Positions 41,016-48,902 of a stretch of DNA of 64,000 nucleotides are shown one piece after another. The notes under the pieces were generated by a model that saw only the letters and a list, made by a program, of their open reading frames with translations, was not told the origin of the DNA and did not search any database. Numbering within the stretch: position 1 is the first letter of the stretch; each line of letters starts with the position of its first letter. The stretch comes from Hyphomicrobiales bacterium (lineage in GTDB: Bacteria; Pseudomonadota; Alphaproteobacteria; Rhizobiales; Rhizobiaceae). A program made the translations under genes and the position numbers. The stretch spans positions 62,001 to 126,000 of the forward strand of contig UBXV01000038.1 of NCBI GenBank assembly GCA_900469625.1, written 5' to 3'.

Positions 41016-41873
41016 TCAGGCCGAACCGGCCCGGCTCACTTCGATCCGTTCGTTGTTGTGGTCTTCCCGCTTGCCGACCTTCAGATCGATCGATGCCTTG
41101 ACGGGCAGATGATCGGACGCGACGCGGGCCAGGGGAGAATCGTGCACGGCGACCGATGTCACCAAGCTGTGGGGATTACCGAGAACGCGATCGAGCGGCA
41201 AGAGCGGAAAGCGCGATGGAAAGCTCGCGACCGTCGCATGCGACGGATCGAAAACGGGGCTGAGGAAGGAGAGCGACGAGCGTTTGCCCATGCGCCACTC
41301 GTTGAGGTCGCCAATCAGCAAGGTGGGGCGCCCGCCGGCATCCGACGCGGCCTCGATGATCGCTTCCGCCTGCTGGGCGCGGGAATGGCGCAAAAGCCCG
41401 AGATGGGCGGCGATCACCCGCAACGGCCCGATCTTCAGGTCCAGATCGACGACCAGCGCGCCGCGCGGCTCGACACCTGGCAGTTTCAACTGCTTCACGT
41501 CGGAAACCGCACCTTCGCGCAGCAGCAGCACATTGCCGTGCCAGCCGTGCCCCTTGGTGGAAAAGCCCGAGATCGGCACGGAGACGAGATGGGCCTCGCG
41601 CCGCAGATGTTCGAGATCGAGCAAGCCCGCCCGTTCGCCGAAGCGCTGATCGGCCTCCTGAAGGGCGACGATGTCAGCCCCGAGTTCGCCGATCACCTGG
41701 GCGGTTCGGCTCGGATCGAAACGGCCGTCGGTACCGACGCATTTGTGGATATTGTAGGAAGCAATGACGATATCACCGCGGTTGACCGCCGCCTCCCGGC
41801 TGACGACGGTGGGTCGCCGCTTGCGGATAGCCGCCACGATGCCCGCCGATAGACTGGTCTGGTTTTTTGCCAT
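41016..41873 (-). CDS. Endonuclease/exonuclease/phosphatase family protein
   Basis: A 285-residue EEP-fold hydrolase. Core motifs are IASYNIHKCVG, IVALQEAD, GWHGNVLLLR, LLIGDLNEW and the terminal SDHLPVKASI, including the Glu, Asn, Asp and His residues of the metal-dependent phosphodiesterase site. There is no signal peptide. AGGGAGCGGC precedes the ATG at 41873. A similar EEP gene is paired with a clsC-like gene in other proteobacteria, so a role in membrane-lipid or phosphodiester turnover is suggested by neighbourhood rather than proven. Confidence 0.85.
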   Translation of the reverse strand: MAKNQTSLSAGIVAAIRKRRPTVVSREAAVNRGDIVIASYNIHKCVGTDGRFDPSRTAQVIGELGADIVALQEADQRFGERAGLLDLEHLRREAHLVSVPISGFSTKGHGWHGNVLLLREGAVSDVKQLKLPGVEPRGALVVDLDLKIGPLRVIAAHLGLLRHSRAQQAEAIIEAASDAGGRPTLLIGDLNEWRMGKRSSLSFLSPVFDPSHATVASFPSRFPLLPLDRVLGNPHSLVTSVAVHDSPLARVASDHLPVKASIDLKVGKREDHNNERIEVSRAGSA

Positions 41874-42077
41874 GCCGCTCCCTGCTTGCTGCCGCATCAT
41901 GCGCAAATAGGTCGCCGGACGCCACAGAAAAAGGCTTGGGATGGAAAGTTGTTCCGTTCGAAATGCCGGGGGCGGCGTTTTGCGTGCGCCATTCCGCCCT
42001 CCCCGGACACCATCGAGCCAGCTTTCAATCTGCCGCGACCGCGCGCGGCAAGACCACACGCCGTCGGGCAAACACCA

Positions 42078-42725
42078 TCAATCCGCGGGACCTGCAAACA
42101 GGATAAGATTGCCATCGGGATCGAGCACGATGAAGTTTCGCGCGCCCCAGGGCTCCGTTCGCAGGGTCTGGTGAAATCGAATGCCGGCCGCCTGAAACTC
42201 GAGGAACAGGCGTTTGATCTCGTCCGTCGTCGCAACCGTCAGGGCAGCGGACAGCAGATGCTCCCGCTCCCTGACATCACCGACGAAGACGGGTTCGCAA
42301 ACCAGGCGCAATGCCAGCAGCGCATTGTCGCGCCTTACCTGGCCATAGAAAGGCGGATCGCCATAGGTGAAGTCAACGGCAAAGCCGAGTTTCTCCGTGA
42401 AGAAGTCGCAAGACGCCTTGATATCGGCGACGAACAATTGCGCCGCGGTCGATTGCAAAACGGGGCGGGCTTGTTCCTGTCGTGCTGGTATGGTCATTGT
42501 CAGGGCTCCTGATCTGAGCGCCTGCCAGCCGTCAAAACCCATCTGGCGTGCAACGAGTTCCTGGGCGTCGGCGAGCTTGAACGCCGCCGTCAATATCTCC
42601 CGGTCGTCCAGTTCACGAAAGCGCGGCAAGGCAGACCTGATCTCGGCAGCCACAGGAAAATATCCTTCGCGGTGCCATCTCAGATACTGTTTGGCCTGCT
42701 TCTTCAGGTTTTCGAGGTTCGGCAT
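42078..42725 (-). CDS. VOC (glyoxalase/bleomycin-resistance-like) protein with N-terminal helical domain
   Basis: A 215-residue protein. Residues 1-70 form a short helical domain (MPNLENLKKQAKQYLRWH, then DAQELVARQMGFDGWQALR) often seen fused to glyoxalase-like domains. Residues 85-215 are a VOC domain (AAQLFVADIKASCDFFTEKLGFAVDF and ARNFIVLDPDGNLILFAGPAD). The Asp/Glu metal site is not clear, so it may bind or sequester a ligand instead of catalysing a reaction. The ATG at 42725 is used. The substrate is unknown and neighbours give no hint. Confidence 0.8.
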   Translation of the reverse strand: MPNLENLKKQAKQYLRWHREGYFPVAAEIRSALPRFRELDDREILTAAFKLADAQELVARQMGFDGWQALRSGALTMTIPARQEQARPVLQSTAAQLFVADIKASCDFFTEKLGFAVDFTYGDPPFYGQVRRDNALLALRLVCEPVFVGDVREREHLLSAALTVATTDEIKRLFLEFQAAGIRFHQTLRTEPWGARNFIVLDPDGNLILFAGPAD

Positions 42726-42978
42726 GGGCGCAACTAAGGTCCGTCTCCCGTAGGTGGGCGTAGCCCTTTCGACCTTGCACCGATGCGCCCTACGCAGCGT
42801 CAACAGATTGACTCGGGCAAAGCCATCTTGTCAACGGAGCCGCACTGTAGAGGAAAACTGCCATCATACCTTGCCTGTTCACATCATCGATCTGACACGT
42901 CGCATGCATGAGCCCTTGCAGGCGAGACCAGGACGCTCCTAGAACTAGCCGTCCACCTGTCTTCAAACGAGCCGGATC

Positions 42979-44226
42979 ATGCCGCTGAAGCCCGCAATCA
43001 CCATCGACCGCGCCGACCGGCGCGTGTCGATCGACGTCCACGACCCGGATTTCTACCGTTCGCCATCCACGACCTATGCGGAGATCCATGCGCAATGCCC
43101 GGCGTTTTACTGGAGCGAGCGTGAACAATGGTATTTCGCAGGCTACGACCAGGTGAATGCGCTGCTGCGCGACCGACGTTTCGGACGGCAGATCCTGCAC
43201 GTGGCGACGCGCGAAGAGCTCGGCATGCCCGCCCCGAAACCGCATCTGAAGGCTTTCGACGCGCTTGAGGAGCACTCGCTGCTGGAACTCGAGCCACCGG
43301 CACACACCCGGCTGCGAACGCTCGTCAACCGTGCCTTCGTCTCAAGGCAGATCGAACAGCTTCGGCCCGATATCGAACGCCTTGCGCATGCTGTCATTGA
43401 TGGCTTCGAGCGCGACGGCGAGGTCGAGCTCCTGAAAACCTATGCCGAAACCATTCCGGTGACGATCATTGCCCGCATGCTCGGCATCCCGGTCGAAGCG
43501 GCGCCAGACCTTCTCGACTGGTCGCATCGCATGGTGCGCATGTATGTTTTCAATCCAAGCCACGAGACCGAGCTCGACGCCAACCAGGCATCCGCCGACT
43601 TCGCCGACTACCTCAGAACCGTCATCGCAGAGAAGCGCCGCAATCCGGCCGACGATCTGCTGACGCATATGATCACCTCGGAGAAGGACGGGGAGCGGCT
43701 GTCGGAGGCCGAGCTGGTCTCCACCGCTGCCCTGCTTCTCAACGCCGGGCACGAGGCGACCGTGCATCAGATCGGCAATGCCGTCCACACCATCCTGCAA
43801 ACAGGTCACGCGTCCGCAGATCTGTTCGCAACGGAGTCGGCAACGGCGCTCACGATCGAGGAATGCCTGCGGTTTGCAGCACCGCTGCACATCTTCCAGC
43901 GCTATGCGCTATCGGACATCGAACTCGATGACGGCATTTCGCTGCGCAAGGGCGACAAGATCGGCCTGCTGCTCGGCGCGGCCAATGTCGATCCGCGAAA
44001 ATTTATTGACCCCAACCGCTTCAACCCGAAGCGCGACGAAGGCGCCAACGTCTCGTTCGGAGCGGGTCTGCATTTCTGCATCGGCGCGCCGCTTGCAAGG
44101 CTCGAACTCAATCTGTCGCTGCCGATCCTGTTTCAGCGCCTGCCGGGCATGCGGCTGAAGCACGAACCCGAGGTCAGGGACAGCTTTCACTTTCACGGGC
44201 TGGAGCGGCTTGATGTTGTCTGGTGA
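42979..44226 (+). CDS. Cytochrome P450
   Basis: A 415-residue soluble bacterial P450. The heme-ligand loop FGAGLHFCIGAPLARLEL contains the proximal cysteine. The I-helix oxygen-activation motif is AGHEAT, and the K-helix ExxR is EECLR, with the FNPKR meander after it. No redox partner is adjacent, so it depends on a ferredoxin/reductase encoded elsewhere. Family assignment below P450 level cannot be made from the window. GAGCC precedes the start at moderate distance. Its terminus is convergent with a short-chain dehydrogenase gene. Confidence 0.94.
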   Translation: MPLKPAITIDRADRRVSIDVHDPDFYRSPSTTYAEIHAQCPAFYWSEREQWYFAGYDQVNALLRDRRFGRQILHVATREELGMPAPKPHLKAFDALEEHSLLELEPPAHTRLRTLVNRAFVSRQIEQLRPDIERLAHAVIDGFERDGEVELLKTYAETIPVTIIARMLGIPVEAAPDLLDWSHRMVRMYVFNPSHETELDANQASADFADYLRTVIAEKRRNPADDLLTHMITSEKDGERLSEAELVSTAALLLNAGHEATVHQIGNAVHTILQTGHASADLFATESATALTIEECLRFAAPLHIFQRYALSDIELDDGISLRKGDKIGLLLGAANVDPRKFIDPNRFNPKRDEGANVSFGAGLHFCIGAPLARLELNLSLPILFQRLPGMRLKHEPEVRDSFHFHGLERLDVVW

Positions 44227-44240
44227 GGGCCCGCCTGCCA

Positions 44241-44272
44241 GAACGGCCGCAGCGTCATCGCAGCGGCCGTTC
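44241..44272. terminator. Hairpin between convergent P450 and SDR genes
   Basis: GAACGGCCGC and GCGGCCGTTC form a 10-bp stem with a 12-base loop in the intergenic space. T-runs are absent on both sides, so termination would be weak or factor-assisted. Confidence 0.5.
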
Positions 44273-44297
44273 GACGTTGCGCGAACGCCGGTGAACC

Positions 44298-45116
44298 TCA
44301 GATGGCAGCGGCCTTGCGCTCGACACCATAGCGGCCTGCCGGCCGGTCGTGCGAAAGATTGGGCGCTAGCACCAGGCGCGCCTTGACGAAGGTGTCCCAG
44401 TCGGCGGCGTCGGGCAGCGATGGAATGGTGATCAGCTCGCCCTGGTCGAAACCGGCAAGTGCCGCGTCGACTAGATCGGTAACGTCCATGACCATCGACG
44501 GATCGAGATGGTCGATCGAGCCGCCGGCGCGATCGAAGATTTCGGTACGGGTCAGGCCGGGAAGCATCGCCTGGACCTTGACGCCCTTGCCCGATACTTC
44601 TGCGTTGATCGACTGCGTCAGGTTGAGCACGAACGCCTTGCTTGCATTGTAGGTGCCGTTGAACCGCTCGGGCACCAGCGCCACGACGGAGGCGATGTTG
44701 ATGATCGCGCCCTTGCCGCGGGCGGCAAAGACCTGTGCCGCAGCGATCGCCAGCCGATTGACCGCCACGACGTTCAACTCGATCATCGCCTCGAGATAAT
44801 CGATGTCATCGGCAAGCAGCGGCCCCTTCGGGCCGATGCCGGCATTGTTGACGAGCAGTTCGATTGCGCCGTCTTCGCGCAGACGTTTCTCGACTACCCT
44901 TACGTCTTCACGCTGCGTGAGGTCCGCCTTCAGTACATCGACGGCGACGCCGTATTGCGCCGAGAGCTTGGCAGCAAGGCCGGCCAGGCGTTTCTCGTCC
45001 CGCGCCACCAGCACCAGGTCGTGGCCGCGTTGCGCCAGACGGTCCGCATAGGTCGCGCCGATCCCGGAAGATGCGCCCGTCACCAGCGCCTTACCCATTT
45101 TCTCCACTGCACTCAT
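44298..45116 (-). CDS. Short-chain dehydrogenase/reductase
   Basis: A 272-residue classical SDR. The cofactor motif is VTGASSGIGATYA at residues 12-24, followed by NNAGIG, the catalytic Ser in IINIASVVAL, and YNASKAF. An Arg at the cofactor-binding region (VARDEKRL) suggests NADP(H). The substrate is unknown. It starts at 45116 with AAGGA upstream and diverges from a MarR regulator gene, with a strong palindrome between them. Regulation by that protein is likely, as with many MarR-controlled detoxification dehydrogenases. Confidence 0.9.
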   Translation of the reverse strand: MSAVEKMGKALVTGASSGIGATYADRLAQRGHDLVLVARDEKRLAGLAAKLSAQYGVAVDVLKADLTQREDVRVVEKRLREDGAIELLVNNAGIGPKGPLLADDIDYLEAMIELNVVAVNRLAIAAAQVFAARGKGAIINIASVVALVPERFNGTYNASKAFVLNLTQSINAEVSGKGVKVQAMLPGLTRTEIFDRAGGSIDHLDPSMVMDVTDLVDAALAGFDQGELITIPSLPDAADWDTFVKARLVLAPNLSHDRPAGRYGVERKAAAI

Positions 45117-45141
45117 TGCCGGTTTCCTTGTTTCGATTTCA

Positions 45142-45165
45142 ATTTAGTGGTATATGCCACTAAAT
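45142..45165. promoter_or_regulatory. Palindromic operator between SDR and MarR genes
   Basis: Two perfect 9-bp arms, ATTTAGTGG and CCACTAAAT, flank a six-base AT-rich centre (24 bp in all). It lies 25 bp upstream of the SDR ATG and 77 bp upstream of the MarR ATG, ideally placed to repress both. A MarR-type regulator commonly binds such a site. Confidence 0.75.
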
Positions 45166-45241
45166 ATACAGCAAACTGGACGCTGCGCAAGTGTGGCGCT
45201 ACGAAAGTCGCAAACGTGTGGATCGCCCCGGGAGGAAAACG

Positions 45242-45730
45242 ATGGACGAGACGCCTATGGGTATCTGGGACTTCTGCACCAACAGCGCGCTGAAGCGCGC
45301 GTCCCGGCAATTGGGACAGCTCTATGAAGACGTGCTGGCGCCGAGTGGACTGCGCGGCACGCAATTCTCGCTCCTCAGCCAGATCTCCCACAGCAAGAAC
45401 GCGTCCTTGCGCACGCTCGCCAATCTGCTGGTGATGGATCTGTCGGCACTTGGCCATACGCTGAAGCCGCTGATCCGCGATGGCTATGTCGAGCTGGTTC
45501 CCGACGTCTCGGACCGGCGCGTCAAGCGCGTCCAGCTGACGCCGCTCGGCCAGAAGAAGCAGCAGGAGGCCACAGATCTCTGGCGCAAGGCGCAGGCGCG
45601 CTTCGACAATGCCCTTGGCAAACCGGAAGCCGACGCGCTGCGGCGGGCGCTGAACGGCCTATCGGAAGCATCCTTCGCGGAAGCGTTCACGCGTGCGTCC
45701 GACACCACCGGGCCGGGCGAAAGCGGGTAG
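45242..45730 (+). CDS. MarR-family transcriptional regulator (divergent from SDR)
   Basis: A 162-residue winged-helix repressor: an N-terminal dimerisation region with a CTNSALKRASRQLGQLYEDVL helix, DNA-recognition segment NASLRTLANLLVMDLSALGHTLKPLIRDGYVELVPDVSDRRVKRVQLTPLG, and a C-terminal dimer helix. GGAGGAAAACG precedes the ATG at 45242, so this start is favoured over an upstream frame to 45191. Cysteine 10 (FCTNS) is placed where redox-sensing OhrR-type members carry theirs, so a thiol-based signal is possible. The obvious target is the divergent SDR gene and itself. Confidence 0.9.
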   Translation: MDETPMGIWDFCTNSALKRASRQLGQLYEDVLAPSGLRGTQFSLLSQISHSKNASLRTLANLLVMDLSALGHTLKPLIRDGYVELVPDVSDRRVKRVQLTPLGQKKQQEATDLWRKAQARFDNALGKPEADALRRALNGLSEASFAEAFTRASDTTGPGESG

Positions 45731-45739
45731 CCGACCCGG

Positions 45740-46084
45740 TCAGAGACGGACGACGTAGTCCTTGCGGGTCGTCTCGACGACCTCCCACGTTCCCTTGAAG
45801 CCCGGTCTGACGATCATGCTCTCGCCGGCGCGCAGGTGCACGGCCGCGCCGCCATCTTCCGTCACAACCGAGTAGCCGGATAGAATGTGGAAATACTCCC
45901 ACTCGTCATAGGCGATCCGCCACTTTCCCGGCGTCGATTCCCAGACGCCGGCATAGAGACCGCCATCGGCCTCCTCGACATTCCAGGTGCGGAACTGCGG
46001 CGTGCCGGCGATCAGCCGGTCGGCGGCGGGACCACCGACTTCGGGTTCGACCGTCGCCAGATCGAATTTTTGCATCTTCACCAT
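45740..46084 (-). CDS. Cupin domain protein (Cupin_3/DUF861 type)
   Basis: A 114-residue one-domain cupin: ESTPGKWRIAYDEWEYFHILSGYSVVTEDGG and LRAGESMIVRPGFKGTWEVVETTRKDYVV form the two beta-barrel motifs. Aromatic residues and YDEWEYFHIL fit the DUF861/Cupin_3 family, which includes enzymes such as (S)-ureidoglycine aminohydrolase-like proteins. Function unassigned. It starts at 46084 (MVKMQKFDLATVEP) with GGAG about 10 bases upstream. It ends 9 bp from the convergent MarR gene. Confidence 0.82.
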   Translation of the reverse strand: MVKMQKFDLATVEPEVGGPAADRLIAGTPQFRTWNVEEADGGLYAGVWESTPGKWRIAYDEWEYFHILSGYSVVTEDGGAAVHLRAGESMIVRPGFKGTWEVVETTRKDYVVRL

Positions 46085-46218
46085 GGCTCGACAGCTCCGA
46101 AGTCAGTGGGATCCGCCCCGTCATTGGGGTATGATCGACACGTTCGTTACTCCGACCGGCGTTTTCAAGGGGCGGCTGCGCCCGGACACAAGAATTTCGG
46201 GCACAAGGACTTGCTCGC

Positions 46219-46239
46219 AGTAAACTACGGTATCTTACT
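46219..46239. promoter_or_regulatory. Imperfect palindrome in divergent intergenic region
   Basis: AGTAA and TTACT form the ends of a 21-bp inverted repeat that also matches internally at TAC/GTA. It lies about 60 bp upstream of the plus-strand gene at 46300 and 135 bp upstream of the minus-strand cupin gene. Operator identity is unknown. Confidence 0.3.
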
Positions 46240-46299
46240 CTTGGCCGATCGGGACCGGTACTATCCTCTACGCAACTGTTTTCACGAGGGAGTGGTGAC

Positions 46300-46770
46300 A
46301 TGAGTGACGTGAAAGGCCCAGATCCCAATACCCCGGTCCCAAGTGCGGCCGATCTGCGAAAAACGCTGCTGGAGAAACAACTGGCGGCGATGGATCGCGA
46401 CGACGTGATCAAGGCGCGGCAGCGGGAAGAGCGCGCCAAGTTCGCCGACGAATTCTTCAAGACCCATGTCAGCGACGAAGAGCGGGCCATTATCCGCAAA
46501 GTCGTGATGCGGGCCGTTTCCGACGGAAAGATGGAGGCGCTGGTCTACAGTTTCCCCTCCGATTTCTGCACGGACAGCGGCCGGGCGATCAACAACAGCC
46601 AGCCGGATTGGCCCGAGACGCTGCAGGGCAAGGCCAAGGAGCTCTACGATCGCTTCAAACTGGTCGCGCAACCGGAGGGCTATCGTTTGAAGGCAATGGT
46701 CATCAATTTTCCAGGCGGCGTCCCGGGCGACATCGGTTTCATCCTGAATTGGGAGCAACCGATCGCCTAG
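46300..46770 (+). CDS. Conserved hypothetical protein, 156 aa
   Basis: GGGAGTGGTGAC lies just before the ATG, so it is probably translated. The N-terminal 65 residues are charged and helical (LRKTLLEKQLAAMDRDDVIKARQREERAKF). The C-terminal part has beta character with aromatic and glycine positions (EALVYSFPSDFCTDSGRAIN and YRLKAMVINFPGGVPGDIGFILNWEQ). The pattern resembles rhizobial proteins annotated only as hypothetical. No catalytic motif, signal peptide or membrane helix is seen. Family not recognised. Confidence 0.75.
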   Translation: MSDVKGPDPNTPVPSAADLRKTLLEKQLAAMDRDDVIKARQREERAKFADEFFKTHVSDEERAIIRKVVMRAVSDGKMEALVYSFPSDFCTDSGRAINNSQPDWPETLQGKAKELYDRFKLVAQPEGYRLKAMVINFPGGVPGDIGFILNWEQPIA

Positions 46771-46900
46771 CGTACCGTGCGATCATTGGAACGCATGCGC
46801 TTCGGCACAGACGAACGATGGGACTGATCCCGCGCCGCCCGATCGGTGGCGCTGCTGTCGGGTCTGATCCGGGATAACGATAACGCCGGGGGGCGCGTGC

Positions 46901-48016
46901 ATGGATGAGAGCCGAACGCAAAAGGATGAGCGCGTCGATCCGCCGAAAAATGCGGCCCCGGCGATCGAGACGCGGATCACCGACTATGTTCGGCTCGGTA
47001 TCGTCGGGCTGTTTGCGTACTGGTCGCTGACGCTGGTCGCCCCCTTCGCCATCATCGCGATCTGGGCGGCCATTCTCACCGTCGCCCTCTATCCCGCCTA
47101 CGCACAGCTTCGTCGCGTGCTGGGCGGCGGGCTCGCCGCACTTCTTCTGACCCTGCTCAGCCTCGGCATCATCATCGGTCCGCTGGCGGCGATCGTCCTC
47201 GGCTCGGCAGAAGCCGCCCAGGTGCTTTTCACCAAATTCAAGGCTGGCGGCATCGCCGTTCCGCTGCCGTCGCAGAGCGTGCGTGACTGGCCGCTGATCG
47301 GCGAACGCCTCTATGCAAACTGGGTACTTGCTTCCAACAACCTCGAGGCCCTGATCAGGCAACTCGAGCCGTCGCTTCTGCAAATGGGCGGTTCGGCCGT
47401 CGGGATCATCGCCGGCATCGGGATCGGGCTCTTGAGCTTTGTCGCATCGGTGATTGTTGCCGGGTTTCTGTTTCAGCCCGGACCGCGCATCGGCAGCGTC
47501 ATCATGACCTTCGCCGATCGGATAGCGGGGCAAAGAGGCATCGGCTTCGTCAACATGACCACCTCGACGATCCGGAATGTGGCGCGGGGCATCATCGGCG
47601 TCGCCCTCATCCAGACGTTTCTCGTCGGCATCGTGTTGCATATATTTGCCGTGCCCCTGCCCGGCCTGATTGCCTTTGTCGTGCTCATCCTGTGCATCGT
47701 GCAGATCGGCCCGGCACCGGTGTTGCTCCCGCTGGCGATCTGGGGCTGGTTTACCTTCGATACCGGGAGCGCGGTGGCGCTGACGCTGCTGCTCGTGCCC
47801 ATAGGGCTGATCGACAACATCATGAAGCCAATTCTGGTCGCGCGCGGCCTTTCGACACCGACGCTCGTCATCCTCATCGGCGTCCTCGGCGGCACGCTGT
47901 CCTATGGCCTTATCGGCCTGTTCCTCGGGCCGATCGTGCTCAGTGTCTTCTACGACCTGTTGCGCGTCTGGCTGCGCGCCGGAGGCCCCGGGCATAGCCC
48001 TGGCCCTTTGGATTGA
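46901..48016 (+). CDS. AI-2E family transporter (DUF20 permease)
   Basis: A 371-residue integral membrane protein with about eight helices, beginning after a charged N-terminus of 25 residues. The helices around LGIVGLFAYWSLTLVAPFAIIAIWAAILTVALYP and the loop with IRQLEPSL fit AI-2E/PerM permeases. VGIVLHIFAVPLPGLIAFVVLILCIVQIGPAPVLLPLAIW and IMKPILVARGLSTPTLVILIGVLGGTL are the conserved C-terminal blocks. Members act as exporters or sodium/proton antiporters; only a few transport AI-2, so the substrate is open. The ribosome binding site is GGGGGG just upstream. Confidence 0.87.
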   Translation: MDESRTQKDERVDPPKNAAPAIETRITDYVRLGIVGLFAYWSLTLVAPFAIIAIWAAILTVALYPAYAQLRRVLGGGLAALLLTLLSLGIIIGPLAAIVLGSAEAAQVLFTKFKAGGIAVPLPSQSVRDWPLIGERLYANWVLASNNLEALIRQLEPSLLQMGGSAVGIIAGIGIGLLSFVASVIVAGFLFQPGPRIGSVIMTFADRIAGQRGIGFVNMTTSTIRNVARGIIGVALIQTFLVGIVLHIFAVPLPGLIAFVVLILCIVQIGPAPVLLPLAIWGWFTFDTGSAVALTLLLVPIGLIDNIMKPILVARGLSTPTLVILIGVLGGTLSYGLIGLFLGPIVLSVFYDLLRVWLRAGGPGHSPGPLD

Positions 48017-48066
48017 TCCTTATGCGGCGCTTCGTCGATAGGCCGCGGGGGACCGCCCTCACGCGG

Positions 48067-48900
48067 CTAGCGGTGCCTGTCGAACACGTCGGGCACGGAG
48101 TTGCGCGGCGTCGTGTCATCGACCCATCCGTCAGGTCTTTTCTGCCGTTTACCCAGATCGGGCTTCTGGAATTTGACCTTCTCATAGGGGATCGACTTCA
48201 GGATATGGCTGATGCAGTTTATCCGCGCGCTCTTCTTGTCGTCTGACGGGACCATCCACCAGGGCGCATGGTTGCTGTCCGTCATGCGGATCATCTCGTC
48301 ATAGGCGCGGGTATAGTCCCACCAGCGCTGATAGGACTCGACATCCATCGGGCTCAACTTCCACTGGCGCAAGGGATCTTCGATCCGCCGGCGAAAACGC
48401 CGCTCCTGCTCGTCCTCGCTGACGGTCAGAAAATACTTGAGCAGCGTGACACCGCTTTCGACAATCGCCGCCTCGAAGCGCGAGGCAAGTTCCAGGAACC
48501 GTCGCGCTTGCTTGTCGGTGCAAAAGCCCATGACACGCTCGACGCCCGGACGGTTGTACCAGCTGCGGTCGAGGATCAGAACTTCGCCCGCGGCCGGCAA
48601 GAGGGCAATGTAACGCTGCATGTAGATCTGGGTCTTCTCGCGATCGGTCGGGGCCGGCAGCGCGACCACGCGAAACACACGGGGGCTGACGCGCTCGGTC
48701 AGGCGTCGGATCACGCCGCCCTTGCCGGCCGCGTCTCGCCCCTCGAAAATAATCACAACGCGTGCGCCGGATTTCTTCACCCAGGCCTGAAGATGCGCGA
48801 GCTCCACCTGCAGGCGCGTCATTTCCTTTTCATAGCGGGCCGTATGCTCCTTCTTGCTTTCGCCGTTCTGGCGAACCGCCTTGTCGACTTTCTTGTCCAT
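48067..48900 (-). CDS. ppk2: Polyphosphate kinase 2
   Basis: A 277-residue PPK2 enzyme that phosphorylates nucleotides from polyphosphate, or in reverse makes polyphosphate. Walker A is FEGRDAAGKGGVI at about residue 53, Walker B is LILDRSWYNRPGVERVMGF, and a lid follows with KYFLTVSEDEQERRFRRR. A single PPK2 domain and length near 280 point to class I, which usually prefers GDP or ADP. AGGAGG sits at the ribosome binding position and lies inside the end of the sulP gene, so the two genes are transcriptionally and translationally linked. Confidence 0.93.
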   Translation of the reverse strand: MDKKVDKAVRQNGESKKEHTARYEKEMTRLQVELAHLQAWVKKSGARVVIIFEGRDAAGKGGVIRRLTERVSPRVFRVVALPAPTDREKTQIYMQRYIALLPAAGEVLILDRSWYNRPGVERVMGFCTDKQARRFLELASRFEAAIVESGVTLLKYFLTVSEDEQERRFRRRIEDPLRQWKLSPMDVESYQRWWDYTRAYDEMIRMTDSNHAPWWMVPSDDKKSARINCISHILKSIPYEKVKFQKPDLGKRQKRPDGWVDDTTPRNSVPDVFDRHR

Positions 48901-48902
48901 GT

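Noticed and set aside
45887-46303. Plus-strand 138-aa frame opposite the Cupin_3 gene
   Set aside because: Overlaps the supported minus-strand cupin and has no ribosome binding site or domain.
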